From: Eutypella sp. D-1 | Lineage: Eukaryota > Ascomycota > Sordariomycetes > Xylariales > Diatrypaceae | Direction: 5' to 3' | DNA length: 64,000 bases | Assembly (NCBI GenBank): GCA_023313575.1 | Contig: JAJTTP010000026.1 | Coordinates: 62,001-126,000 of the forward strand | Shown: piece by piece, positions 33,903-45,682 of the stretch | Layout: each line of letters starts with the position of its first letter | How positions within the stretch are numbered: position 1 is the first letter of the stretch | The notes under the pieces: model-generated | Database searches by the model: none | What the model saw: only the letters and a program-made list of their open reading frames with translations | Told to the model about the DNA's origin: nothing | Made by a program: the position numbers and the translations under genes

Positions 33903-36547
33903 GTTTGGGGAGAAAATTGTTGGCCGAAAGCTGATGGAAGAACTCGATCGTGTTTCTCTGATGATCTGGACTGATTGGCGTCTGCTTTGGATATGTTGAT
34001 TTGCAAATTCCAGGAGACCAGGTGACTTTATATACCCATAACCATAGTCAATGTTGAGGACCACTCGCATGTCTGCATGGAACTTGCCTTCCTACTTGAT
34101 ATACACCAGTTGTGTTCCTGCATATTGTTTATAAACATGACGTCAAAATACTATGGCTCAAGACCATAATAGGCGGTCGATGCGAAGGTATAGAGAACGC
34201 TCGTGGTTGCCGATCATCAACTGCGGGTAGTGGGGATAGTCCGAACATGTGGTCTTTGTATCCGTAGGGCTTAAAGATTGTCGATCTCGATCTCTCAGGC
34301 CATGAATAGCAATAAACAGCCCACAGCCTTGTCACGACGTTCTTAGCACATGGGTTTTTACATAAGACGGTGTGGCGCATATGGGTCTTTTCCGAGAATC
34401 CTGAAGTCAAGTTAAGAAGGCCTCATTCATTCTTCGAATGGGCCATGGGCTCTATACCCGCAAGTTTCTCTCGCAAGAAGACTCGTTTAATCGCTAGTTA
34501 TTTCCTCAGGAGCACACTCTAACTCGGCCAAAATCCTCCAGTCGAACAGAAACATACGACGTCCAGAGAGTGTTTCACGGCCAAGATATCTAGCCGGGAT
34601 TAATTCTTTCAGCTGAAGCGGCGCTGAATTCTTACATACTAAGTACATATGCAAAGGCCTTTTTATTAAGTGGACTCTCGCTCAGGTGTATCCACAAGTG
34701 CCACATTACATACACTGCCACCGTACCAAGTAGTTCACGATTGATCACCCTCAACCTTTTTTTAGAATCAGGCAGGCTAGCAGACAGAGCAAGGATACTC
34801 CAGCTCGGCTCTCGGCTCCGGCACGGGCAAGCTTGCTAAGCTTTATAGACCTGACGCCGCCGGTGTAGTTGGATACTTCATATATATACATATATATTTT
34901 TCGGTTCCCTTAGGACAACCCCTGGCCTATCTATGTATTGTATATAACTCTCACATAGCTGCTAAAGCTTTCTCCACTACATCAGCCCTAACACCCCAGC
35001 AACGTTACCGTCGCATCGCTTCAACATCCCGGACAGTCCTGCACGTCCACCTCCACAACCGTCGGGAGTTCATTCCGGATATTCGGCAAAGTGTATAGCG
35101 GGAAGCATCTCGTCTCCTGCACCACGCACAACTTGGTCTCTAATTAATAACTATGTCGTCTATACGTGATGGGATCTCGATTCCCTGCTTAAAGTGAATG
35201 CGTATGTAGCAAAGCCGGATCCGGACTTTGCCCAGCCCGCGGCCACCGTCAGCGCAGCGGCTGCGTAGAAGTTAGGTAGGCAGTGAAAACTAACCTCGTA
35301 ACTACATACTCCCGGACCCGAGGGCCCGTCCATTGTCCTGCATAGACACGAACGGGCAAGCACCCTACCTCCAGGCCGGCGAGCACTTGTACGTGCGCGT
35401 CGTCAGTTAACATGAGCGACGTAGATATGTGGCAGAAGAGTTACCTACCTAGTGGTCATGATATCGCAGGCCGAAAGCTTCGCCCTGCTCGACTATCATT
35501 GCGTCAAGGCCAGGGGACTGGGGTTCCAAAGATATACCGCACCGCCTTCTCACTGCAGCTCAGTCCCGGTAGATGTTTTCCCGCGTCCCATAACGGCTGC
35601 GCTGGTGATGGCGAACGCGTAAAGTAGCATAATCAAGAACCAAGGTCCCGTCTCGGAGGAGACGCCTTCAGGTACTTATACTTAAATATCTTAGCACTGC
35701 TGCGCGACCTTTAGAGCGGGTCTCTCAGCCATCACTACTTATATTCTCAAAGTCGCAGCCCTAAAGCTCTCTTCCTCGATAAGCTGATAGTGGTGTTAGT
35801 GAGCGTGACCCGGATACCGTGTTTAGCTATCTACTAGGTCTAAACGACAATTCACCCCATGCCCCCAGGCACTGGAGTAGAGTAGGTGTAAAGTTTTATG
35901 CGGCGAGGTTATTTCGGGGTCGCGTGTTTTGCTCCGTCCGGTTTGCATAACTAATTAGCCTGCCATGGCATGAGGATGGGACATACCTGCTACATTGAGA
36001 GTATTTCTGGGCTAAATTGGTTCAAGCTCATTCCTTCGTAACCCCATCAATACATAAGCTGCCACATAACTACGTATCAACGCTGTAGTCCGAACCTCAG
36101 CCGCACAAGCAGAAAATTAAAAAAACAAAGTTGTAAATGACGGCTCAGAAGGCCTTTCCTAGCATGCCATCCACAATCAGCTCATCACAGTCACGCCTGC
36201 ATACGCAAACTACAAACATCTCTCAAAAGGTTTTGAACCGCATGGCGGGCCAAGTAGGACAATTCAAGCATTATAGATGAATCTATCTATCCCTTCGCGG
36301 GCTTTTAAATCTATAGCTGCTCAACTATATGCTCTATTTCCCTTTCCCTTTCTCCTAGATCGTAACTCTCTAGATGAAGTAGAGGAGCGCTATACGGCGC
36401 AGTCCGTATCCAGATCGTAGACATGTATGTGCACGCTCGACGCTGCACGGTGAGGCACCGTCGACTCCCTCCACTATTTTCAGCAAGCAGCAGGGAAAGG
36501 AGCCTCATCACCGGGGAAACCAGAGGCGCCACCCCCCCCCCCCCCGA
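33903..36547. other. Long gene-poor spacer
   Basis: About 2.6 kb with only short chance frames. It includes an alternating AT patch near 34882-34899. A poly(C) run at 36532-36545 lies immediately after the stop codon of the carrier gene (on its sense strand a G run). No gene is supported. Confidence 0.4.
34026..34035 (-). promoter_or_regulatory. TATA-like box upstream of the secreted-protein gene
   Basis: On the minus strand this reads TATATAAAG, about 125-130 bp before the chosen start codon at 33902. The distance suits a TATA element with a leader of roughly 90-100 nt. This also favours the downstream ATG over the frame's earlier codons. Confidence 0.4.
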
Positions 36548-37666
36548 TCAGTCGAACATCTTCCGCATAGCCTGGTGCGCGACCTCAACACCAAGGAAAG
36601 TCGCCGCATTGGCCGGAACAGCCCTCGCAAGCGCGGGGCCGAAGCCAGGGAAGAAAGCCTTGACTCCCCCGCGTGCGTAGAGCTCACGCACCACCGATCC
36701 CACCGAGACGGAGCCCTCGGCGGTCTGCAGGCGGCTCTTGACAGTGTCGACAGGGAAGACGGGGATCCACATAGCAATACCAGCAGCGCCACCAGCGATC
36801 GTAACAGCAGTAAGACTGAGGTCGCCCTTCGGGCGGCCGGTCGCCGGGTCGAGGGGGGTCAGGCGACGCTTCATGTACTCGTAGGCGGCAAAATAGGCAG
36901 CGGAGCCGGGGCCGTCGCGGGCGAGGGTGGCAGCGGAGCCGCGGAAGACAGAGCGCAGGCCGCCGGTGCGGTAGAGCTGGCGGACGACGTCGAGGCCGCC
37001 CTTGTACTTTGGTTCCTCGCCCGGTTTCAGGCGTTGCGATTGCGTCTGCAGGATCACTTTGACGCGCTCGAACGGCGCCGTGATGGCCGTCATTGGGATC
37101 GCGCTGAAGAATCCGGCTGCTGAGACCTGTGCGATTGAGAGCCCGCCGCCTGGCGAGGGCGGTGATATGGACGTCACGATTTGCTTGCCGAGGTCGTAGC
37201 CCCAGAACGATACGGCGACTGGCGGTTTGTAGGACAGTCAGTTAGGAGGCAACACAGCAGGTTGAAGGAAGGGCTACTAACACATAGGGGTGACACCGAC
37301 GAGGGGGGCGCTGACGCCGGCGTAAAGACCCCTGCGGAGGCCATCGCGGGCGATGCTCTTGCGGACGACGTCGATGGCGGAGGAGTAGACGCCACGGTCA
37401 GCGGTCTGCAAGCGGACCTTGACAAGGTCGAAGGGATGGCCGACGACGACTGCACAGACGCCACCGAAGCCGCCGGCCGCGAACGACCGCGCCTGTGATG
37501 CGAAACTGCTTGCCGCTGCCGCCGCCTCCGCCTTCACCTCCGCCTTGACTTCCTGCCCCGACTCCGGTATCCGCGGTAGCTTGTCAGCTACTGGGGCCGG
37601 CAGGTTCGCCTGCAGCTTCTCATTGATCCCTGCGCCCGCGCCCGCCCCGTCCTTAGATGGCGCCAT
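36548..37666 (-). CDS. Mitochondrial carnitine/acylcarnitine carrier (SLC25)
   Basis: An inner-membrane carrier that exchanges acylcarnitines for carnitine, feeding acetyl or acyl units into mitochondria. 351 residues, exons 37666-37282 and 37218-36548. The three tandem carrier repeats each show the Px(D/E)xx(K/R)x(K/R) signature: PFDLVKVRLQ, PFERVKVILQ and FPVDTVKSRLQ. The N-terminal ~65 residues form an Ala/Lys-rich extension before the first helix (FAAGGFGGVCAVVVGHP). The order of signatures and the PMTAI/PFERVKV block match yeast Crc1 and Aspergillus AcuH. Substrate is inferred from that resemblance. A run of 14 Gs directly follows the stop codon on the sense strand. Confidence 0.85.
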
Positions 37667-39295
37667 GCTCCTGTAATTTCTGCTGCTGCTGCTGCTGGTA
37701 CTGGTATTCTTCCCGCCAGGTTATAGAATGCGCGATATTTCTGGGGGTTTTACAATGTGTCGTCGTCTGGTCCCACACCGAGGAAATCTGGCACCTGTTT
37801 AGGACGTGCACGGTATGCGACAACGACAGTAACAGCGGAGAGCGACAGCGAGCGGTAGTCTATGCGCCGCGGCGGCGGCGGCGGCAGCTGATTATGCTAC
37901 GTAGGTAGACTGGGATTCGAACTTGGAACAACACCGGTTGCGATTGACGATGAGAGACAACTACAACTAGACAGGACTAGACAGGACAGGACAGGGCAGG
38001 ACAGGAATATGCGCCAGGACAGATAGAAGAAGCGAGGGGCGGGGAGCTTCACGAGAAAAATAATATGTATTTTATTGTATTGCTCGTTCTGCCTCGGCAA
38101 GTCATCCACTTTCGGCGTGTGGCAGGCGGGTCTACAAGTAGTGGGTAGGTAGGTATCGTGGGGGAAGAGGGAGGAGGGGTGAGGAGGGTCTGGTCTTCTA
38201 AACGGAAACCCTGTTAGTTCGTTTTGTTACTGTACCTAGGTACGTTTTAGTAGCTCTCTGGAATTGTCCGAAAAAACTTACTTCTTAGCCCGGAATTAGG
38301 GAGTCTGGGTAGCTGTAGTCGGCGTTATAGTCGGATGAGATTAGCGGCAGATGGCCTTAACCGCCCCAGATATTCCTCGAGCGGGTGATTGGGAAAAGGT
38401 GGTGTCAAGCATAGGTAATCCCAAGCGCCCCATAGCAATTCTTGGAATACATACCTTATATAGCCTTATATATCTTCACTTATTTACTTACTTGCATCTC
38501 AGCGGAGAAATGGAGGATGGACATACTGCTGGGCATTGGGGTTGTCCTTTCAGTCTTGGAAATGTTTTAGTTTACCGTATGTAGATACCACAGCGATAAG
38601 TACCGAGACCGCACCAGTCCGCACAAAGACAAGTGAATATAGAGGTATTGGGAACGTGGCCTAAAAGTATCCGACGTTAAGTACATATACCTCCCGGGGG
38701 GTACCATGGGGGTCCCGCCCGCCTGGCCGTCTCCGGGTTTCCAGCCCCCCCGACCGGACCGAAGGAATGTCGTCATCGTCATATGCCAAAAGTTCTGAAG
38801 CACTTGCAGGACATATGTCGATTACCCCTGATGGGGTTAAACGGGTAATCTGATAAAACATATACCTAAGTAGCATAAGCACCAAGTATTCTCGCTAGCG
38901 GTTGGTTGATCGTATTGCAACAGGTATATATGTAGTAAAGTCCGTGGTGGTATAAGTAAAACCACATTTCTATATCCCCGCTTCCGCACGTGCGTGCACC
39001 TTTGCTCCGTTTTCTACCTTCAACAACTAGAAAGAAAAAAACCCCCCAGTTTTTGTGTGTGTCCCTAACATCTCTCCAATACGCTTATTTATATATGTAT
39101 GTACAGATGATACCTAACCTAACCTAACCTAACCTAAAGAGCGGGGGGCCGCAAAAACCGCAAACCCCCCCGTGGCCGGCCGGCCGTACGGCGGCACGAG
39201 CCCCTTTCACCCGACATACAGACAGACAGACAAACAAAAACCTAGTTAACCCAACCCCAACCCCCAACCCCCACACTCCCCTGTCCCCCACGCTT
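37667..39295. other. Intergenic spacer with simple repeats
   Basis: About 1.6 kb. It contains ACAGG-type repeats at about 37975-38010 and several TACCTA/TAGGTA words. A pentamer run lies at 39112-39137, listed separately. No gene is supported. Confidence 0.4.
39112..39137. repeat. (CCTAA)n pentamer microsatellite
   Basis: Five uninterrupted CCTAA units. The complementary TTAGG resembles arthropod telomere repeats, but fungal telomeres are normally TTAGGG. The tract is short and internal, so it is a simple-sequence repeat rather than a telomere. Confidence 0.7.
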
Positions 39296-39919
39296 TCAAT
39301 AGCCAAGCGGCGGTTTCGAAACCGGCCCCAGACGTCCCATACCGCACCAGCATCCGGCGTCGCCTTCGCGTTCCATCTGGATAGTGAGTTCGATGCCGTG
39401 TTTGGCGAGGTAATTCGCGACTCTGTCGCGGACTTCTTCCATATCGGCGCCGCGGACCGCCGCGACGTGCATGACGCCGAGCAACTTCCCACCACCACCA
39501 CCTCCCGACTCTCCAGCACCGCCCGTGCGGTCGTCGGCCCAGAATTTCGGGACCGCGTAGGACGCGACGCCGCGCTGGTTGGTGATTTCCGAGAGGGTGT
39601 TGCGGAGGTTGTACTCGGTGTCGGCGGGGATGGTGAGGAGCAGGCGCTGGGCGGAGGATTTGACGAGGGGCATTGCCGTGATGAGGATCAGGTAGGCGAT
39701 GAGGAAGGAGGCTAAGGGGTCCCAGCCGGACCAGGGAAAGATGTACGTCATGATCGTCGACAGGATGACCGAGGCGCTGCCCAGGGTATCTGCTAGGATG
39801 TGCAGGTAGATGCCGTGCATGTTTTCGTTTTCGTGCGAGTGTGCGTGCGCGTGCGCCGGGGCGTGGTGGGAGTCGCACTCGCCGTGTCCGTGTCCGTGAT
39901 CATGGCTGTGGCTGTGACT

Positions 39920-39958
<39 letters not shown>

Positions 39959-41265
39959 TCCATGTCCATGAGAGTGATCGTGACCATGATGAGCATGGGC
40001 GTGGGACCCGAACGCGAAGATCCCCAGCAGATTAACCACCAGGCCTAGGGTACTGACGATAAGAAGTTCGTGCAGTCGCTTCGTCTCCCGGCCCTCCACA
40101 AGCCTCTCGAAACCCTCGAACATGATCTCAACACTAATGAGTCTGTGATTTTGCATTGCTCAGTTAGCGAACGAATGAAGATTGGCAATAATAACTACAT
40201 CGGGGTCAGAGGGTCGTCGCGCACATCAAGAACACGCCATTGGCAAACCCACTCAGGGTCTCGATCTTGCCAAAGCCGTAGGGGAATCGGTCGCTCGGGG
40301 GCCACTTGCTCATGACGGCGGCAAAGAGACCGACCGCCAGAGCGACGCAGTCGAAGAACATGTGGATGCTATCGCTGAGGAGACCCAGCGAGTCGGTCAG
40401 GTAGCCGTAGACGGCCTGAACGCCCATGAAAGCGAAGTTTACACTAAAATCACGATTAGCCGTGCCCAAAGAAAAGGTCAATGCTGCGCGAGGTTCGGAT
40501 CACTACATACACCATGAAATAGAATATGCGGCGAGAATCCTTCTCGGTTATGACTGCGTGTATTAAGGGTACTTTGGACGTGTAGGGCAATAACAATGCC
40601 GTGAATCTCGAGGGCTTCGCCATGTCGTGGGAGTGACCGTGGTGGTCATGGTGGTGGCCATGATCGTGGCTGTGGCTGTGGCTGTGGCCATAGTGATCAT
40701 GTCCATGATGGTATCCGTCGTGATAGTCGTGATCGTGATCGTGATCGTGATCGTGTACATGTGTTACGGCAATAGCAGGAGGCTCGTATAAAGGCGTAGT
40801 GGGCATGGGTGGCATCCCATCATTTTTCTCGGCCAGGGCGGCTGGTTCGTCGGCAAGCTGTCTGAGCGGAGAAGGTCGGTTCTCTCGCCGCTGCAGAGGT
40901 ACGAAGGAGTTTGCGCGGTAATGTGACTGGTTATGTTGGTGTGCCTGTGCGTTGACATCGTAGGAATGTTCGTGTGGCCCGTGATCGTAACCGCCTTCGT
41001 GGTCGTGATCATGATCGTGATCGTGGTCGTGGTCGTGGCTGCCGTTAAGGTCGTAGTCGGGTAGATGGCCACGAGTCTGGGTTAGAGTCTGAAAAGGGCC
41101 GCCGGAGAGATTGGAGCGCCTGGAGTGACCGAAAGATGGAGAGTGCGAGTGCGAGTGCGAGTGGGAACGGGAAGGAGAACGGGAATGGGAATGAGCTCCA
41201 TTCGACCCGTGGTGGTTGTGACCAGGTGGCACAGGAGGTTGCGGTAATGCGTAGGACGATGCCAT
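39296..41265 (-). CDS. Cation-diffusion-facilitator zinc transporter, Msc2/ZnT5-7 type
   Basis: A zinc/proton exchanger of the early secretory pathway, about 606 residues. Exons: 41265-40511, 40443-40225 and 40142-39296. The N-terminal 250 residues are cytosolic and very histidine-rich (HSHSHSHSH, repeated DH pairs and HGHHHDHHGHSHD). Membrane segments begin at about residue 245. The zinc-site motif SDSIHMFFDC (HxxxD) lies in TM2 and the matching HILADTLGSA lies in TM5. Between TM4 and TM5 a second His-rich loop contains a long GH alternation encoded by a 6-bp repeat. The C-terminal cytosolic domain ends in a short Cys-containing tail. TM pattern and motifs match Msc2-like transporters, but the extra N-terminal helices of yeast Msc2 are absent. 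A pyrimidine repeat (sense strand GAAA)n lies just before the ATG. Confidence 0.85.
39925..39972. repeat. Coding hexanucleotide repeat (Gly-His run)
   Basis: The CCCATG unit is repeated in frame within the TM4-TM5 loop of the zinc transporter, giving alternating Gly-His on the sense strand. The array is nearly perfect, so replication slippage could change the number of zinc-buffering histidines without shifting the frame. Confidence 0.75.
40732..40756. repeat. Coding hexanucleotide repeat (Asp-His run)
   Basis: GATCGT-type units repeated in frame encode alternating Asp-His in the N-terminal domain of the same transporter. A related degenerate array is present at about 40995-41038. Confidence 0.7.
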
Positions 41266-41766
41266 TCTTTCTTTCTTTCTTTCCCACTAAACCCTTGAAC
41301 ACTCGAACCCTAGAGCTCTCGAGCCCTCTACAGGACCTTCCCTCTTTTCCAATTCTTTCCCGAATCTTCTTTTCCCTAGCGATCCGCTCGATACCTACAT
41401 ATGTATGTAGGTGATGAGCGACCGACCCGATAATCTTATACTTATACTGTGTCTTGCCTCAGAGCCCACCAAGACCCCGTGCTCCCCGTTCTCCCCGTAC
41501 ACTATCGCATAGACCCGGAGTTTAGGGCTGTTGTGTTCTTTGTGTTTTTTTGTGTTTCTTTGGTGTCTCTTTTTTGTATTTCTACCCAAGCATATACCAG
41601 TCCTGCTAGTACTCCAATAACCAGGTAACGAAGATAATAATCCGATTGTGTCTGCCCGTGTGGTATGGTGCTCAATGTTCAATCCAATGTTTTTATTTGG
41701 GCGTCTCTCCAGGAAAAGCGATTTGCCAATGATTTACTCGCAGACAGTACAGTACTTAAGCAATAC

Positions 41767-41790
41767 GTTATGTTATGTTATGTTATGTTA
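41767..41790. repeat. (GTTAT)n microsatellite
   Basis: Nearly five perfect copies of a GTTAT pentamer in the spacer upstream of the zinc transporter. Confidence 0.7.
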
Positions 41791-42417
41791 TTAGTCTCAG
41801 GCTGAGTGAGACCCAGCAAATTGATAAGGATGGGGAACAGAAGGGGGAAGAGATGTTTGGAAGGAAGAAAGAAGCATTCACAAGAGGGAGTAGCTAAATA
41901 AAGAAAAAGAAAAAAAAGTAGGATTTATGTAAGATTGAAGCTCAATAAATGAAACTCGGCGATCATATCAGATAATAATAATAATAATCACATCCAGAGA
42001 AGGTACCATTGCATGTGCTGCTTGCTGCGCTGCTGCTGAATGCGGGCGAGGCGCGGGTTGGCGGGCTGATGGCGTTTCGTTTCCCCCCTTCCAGGCCTTG
42101 CAGGTTATCTCTGTCTCGCGAAGGCCTGGTTGACTGACTGACTCTCCTACATACCCCCCGTTTCGTCTCATCCACCACACAAGCTACAAGCCAGACGGTC
42201 TGGCCTGGCTTGCCTGGTGTCTTGGTTTGTCTTGGTTGTGTTCGGGCGTCTCTCTCTTTCCGCTTCTGGCCAGATATGCCCCCAAATGTCCCCCCCATCC
42301 TCCCCCCCCCAATCCCGCTAATTTGTACTAAGCAAATAATCGCTCGAACAAGAAATCCGAAAATCCCTGTTCGGTTTCGTTTTGAAAGAGGAGAAAAACG
42401 GGGACCGGATCTCAAAC

Positions 42418-42449
42418 ATGATTTGCTGATCTGTGGATCAGCAAATCAT
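42418..42449. repeat. Perfect 14-bp inverted repeat with 4-nt loop
   Basis: The arms ATGATTTGCTGATC and GATCAGCAAATCAT are perfectly complementary around TGTG. The structure could form a stable cruciform or RNA hairpin, or be a dimeric protein-binding site. It lies in a spacer about 1.2 kb from either neighbouring start codon. Confidence 0.8.
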
Positions 42450-43658
42450 CACTTTGCAATCCCCCTAGTAATCAATCAATCCAATCCATAAGTGCATGTG
42501 CTACCAGCACCACCAGCTGCATGCTTCCCCAGTCCCCCCTCAAAGTTGCATATAAGCTTGATAAGATAGATAATAGCGTTAGTGTAGGTCCCATTTACAC
42601 ACCCTATTTACCACCTGCACACCACTGGACAGCATGTGGCCTCCTCAGAACTCAGAGCCGCATTACAGCACAGAAGCCGATAAAGTAAAGCGACTGTCCC
42701 GGCCACTCATCGAGGACCAGGCGCTGATGCACAGTCCAGTCGGTCCGCTCGGCGATAATCATTCCCGGGTCGGAGGGGGGATAGATAACCTTGGAAATAC
42801 CTACCGTTAATGGAACTGGGCAATGCCATCCGGAGCCCTCAGCAACAACCTTAGAAACCTTTAGAAAGCTCTAATAATACACATGAGTGATGCACTCAAA
42901 ACTGAGGGCGGGGCTTTGCTACTTTTATTGTAGACGAGAACCTTTGAAAACTGCAGGTTTACATATCAAGGTGAATATGGCATTGTATGGGCTATGGGAT
43001 AGTGAACGACCCTGGTATGTACATATCTTGTATGTACATGTTTACTTGGTCTAAACGGACCAATCACAACCCACAAAGGCACTAGCCCAGGGCTTAGGTA
43101 ACCTCCAGGGGTGCTTCTGTATGTATATACTTCCATCCATACATACCCCTAGGTATGTAGAAGATATCGCAACTTCAAACCGTTAACGAGGCTGTCAACT
43201 AAGTACGGGGTCAGCGTGTTCCTTCACGGCATATAATTTATATGATCAACCTTGTTGAACTGAATTTACCACACCCCTTTTAACCGTGGGGTAAAAAAAA
43301 AAACAGCTTTGTTTGATCTGTGGATACTTAGATCATAATAGGCGGTAATAGCGCGAATGGACAACTAAGCTTTACTGCTTGCTGCCATACGTACTGCCGA
43401 CGGACCGGACCGTAGTGCAGCTCCGTCCTTATGGAAACAATAACAGCAACAACAACAGCAATGTTTGTCTCATAGCGGCGGAAAAGTCAGAGACCTCGTA
43501 TATATCGTCTACATTTTTGCACCTACCTAACGCTTCCGGGCCCTTCCCCCCTCACATTTCCATTTTTCTCTCCCCCTTAATCTCTTTATATAACACTAGT
43601 GTGCATAAAAACACCCAGGTGGTATAGGGGAGAGAGCACCCGCGAAGAAAGGAAGAGA

Positions 43659-45224
43659 ATGTCGATTCTCGCGATAGTGCTCAGCACGACGCTGGGCGGG
43701 CTAATAGCCGGGGTCCTGGTACTGATGCTGGGGCTACCGTCGCGCTACTCCCCGGCGTCCAAGGAGGAGCCCGTGTCCGTGCAGGTCCTGGTCCTCGGCG
43801 ATATAGGCCGGAGCCCGCGCATGCAGTACCATGCGCTGAGCATTGCGCGGCACGGCGGGCGGGTCGATTTGATCGGTTATCAGGGTAATGTGGATCCCCA
43901 AAATTTCCTACCTACTCGTGCCGTGCCGTGCATCTCAGATGGCTAACAAAAAATGCGAAAAAGAGTCGGCACCGCACCCCGATCTCCTCGCGAGCCCACA
44001 CGTCAAGATCTACGCGCTGGCACCCCCGCCGGCGATGCTGCGGTCGGGATCGATCCCGTTCCTCGTCTCCGGGCCCTTGAAGGTGCTATGGCAGGTCTGC
44101 ACTCTATTCCGGGCTCTCGCGTACCGGACGCCGGCGGCGCGATGGCTGCTCGTGCAGGTATGTTCTATACCTAATCACATGACCTGCACCCCCCCCTTTC
44201 TTTGCAAGGAGAGAGAAGCTCACCACCAACCACTCCATAACTAAAAAACCCCCGCACGCAGAACCCCCCCTCCATCCCGACGCTCATCATAGCGCAAATG
44301 ATCTCGGTCCTCCGAACCACACACCTAATGATCGACTGGCACAACTACGGGTGGACGATCCTAGCGAACACAAAAGGCCACTCACACCCCTTCGTCGCGC
44401 TCGCACGCGCATACGAGATCGCGCTCGCACAGACGGCGCCTACGGCGAACGTGACAGTGACGCACGCGATGGCGGGGCAATTGCGGATGTCACCGTATTC
44501 TGTTTCCGCCCCGATATTGACACTGCATGATCGGCCGGCCGCTTTATTCCAGCCGCTCGACACCGCAGACCCGGGCGAGCGTCGGGCTGTGCTTGCGCGG
44601 CTCTCTGTTCTCGGTGCTGATGTTGCTGAGAGCGTGGTTATGGGGCAAACTAGGCTGCTTGTCAGTAGTACTTCGTGGACGCCGGATGAGGACTTCGGGT
44701 TACTTCTCGATGCGCTGGTCGCGTACGCCATCACCAGCAACCGCCGGCCCGTCGTGGCCGTGATAACGGGTCGCGGGCCGCAGAAGGCGTACTACGAATC
44801 GCGGGTACGGGCCCTAGAAGCCGGGGGCCAGCTACCGGGTGTGCGGGTGTTAACAGCGTGGCTGAGCCTGGCAGACTACGCATCGCTACTCGCGAGCGCA
44901 GATCTAGGCGTATGTCTGCACCGCTCAAGCTCGGGCGTAGATCTGCCGATGAAAGTGGTCGATATGTTCGGGGCGGGGTTACCGGTGGCCGCGTACAGCG
45001 GGTACGAGAGTTTCGGGGAGCTCGTGGTCGAGGGGGTCAATGGGCGCGGCTTCGAGTCCGCGGAGCAGTTGGCGGGGATCCTGGCGCGGTTGCTGGATGG
45101 TGGTGCCGCCGGGGCGGGGGAGTTGGCGATGTTGCGCGAGGGTGCTAGGAGGGAGGGGAGTAGACGCTGGGATGAGGAGTGGGATCGTGTGCTTGGGCGC
45201 GTGTTTGGCGTTGTTGATGAGTGA
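43659..45224 (+). CDS. ALG1: ALG1, chitobiosyldiphosphodolichol beta-mannosyltransferase
   Basis: The ER enzyme that adds the first mannose (beta-1,4) from GDP-mannose to dolichol-PP-GlcNAc2 in N-glycan assembly; family GT33. 461 residues, exons 43659-43884, 43964-44157 and 44259-45224. An N-terminal membrane anchor (MSILAIVLSTTLGGLIAGVLV) is followed by VLGDIGRSPRMQYHAL, typical of ALG1. Other conserved blocks are MIDWHNYGWTIL, THAMAGQL, LHDRPAALFQ, SSTSWTPDEDFGLLL, VITGRGPQKAYY and CLHRSSSGVDLPMKVVDMFG. The first intron ends at an unusual purine-rich AAAAAG acceptor, chosen because it alone gives the expected GYQESAPHPD join. A GCTAAC branch-like site sits about 20 nt upstream of it. The 3' end is convergent with the E2 gene. 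Confidence 0.92.
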
Positions 45225-45682
45225 GACTTAAGATGAAAAGTTCTCACTTGTGTACCTAAGTAGATTGGGGACATTTTTTGGAACGACGCCGCAGTTCCGT
45301 GCTGGAATGCGTCTGTGTTCTGTCTGGTCTGTCTGTCTGTCTATCTGGCCTTCTAAGAACCTAAATCATGTGTTACTTATTCTATAGAAAGAGGAGAAGT
45401 AACATGCTACCGGCCGGATCAAACGCCCATGCTCCGTCGTTGCCCACGATAATTCCCCCCATGTAATGCAGAATGCAAATTACCATGCTGCGTAACGGGA
45501 GAGAAAAAAATGATACTGAAATAAAAAATGATGCGCCGCCTTGTGAAATTTGTCCGAGACTCCTTGCTTAGACTATCTCTGCCCTTAAATAGCGTAGCTC
45601 CTCCCTGCTTTCGTCCACGGCTCGTCCGTCCGCCCAACTACGCGCACCCGCCCGTCCGTCCAGGCCAGCATCAGGGCGCAGG
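45225..45682. other. Convergent 3' spacer
   Basis: 458 bp between convergent genes. Contains a short TCTG-type repeat at about 45315-45340. No gene is seen. Confidence 0.4.

Larger units (their letters stand above)
41266..43658. other. Divergent intergenic region, zinc transporter / ALG1
   Basis: About 2.4 kb between divergent starts. Contains a (GTTAT)n repeat at 41767-41790, an ATT-type triplet run near 41971-41988, poly(C) patches near 42290-42310, and a perfect 14-bp inverted repeat at 42418-42449. CAA/ACA-rich sequence lies near 43430-43460. No gene is supported. Confidence 0.4.

Noticed and set aside
33903..34070. Upstream in-frame extension of the secreted protein
   Set aside because: It would bury the signal peptide, and the TATA box lies inside it; the downstream ATG is a better start.
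37905..37990. T-loop-like sequence (reverse of GTTCGAATCCC) suggesting a tRNA
   Set aside because: The T-stem does not pair properly, and no matching acceptor stem or A-box lies at the required distance on the minus strand.
39112..39137. Telomere-like (CCTAA)n
   Set aside because: Pentamer rather than the fungal hexamer, only five units, and inside a gene-containing region.
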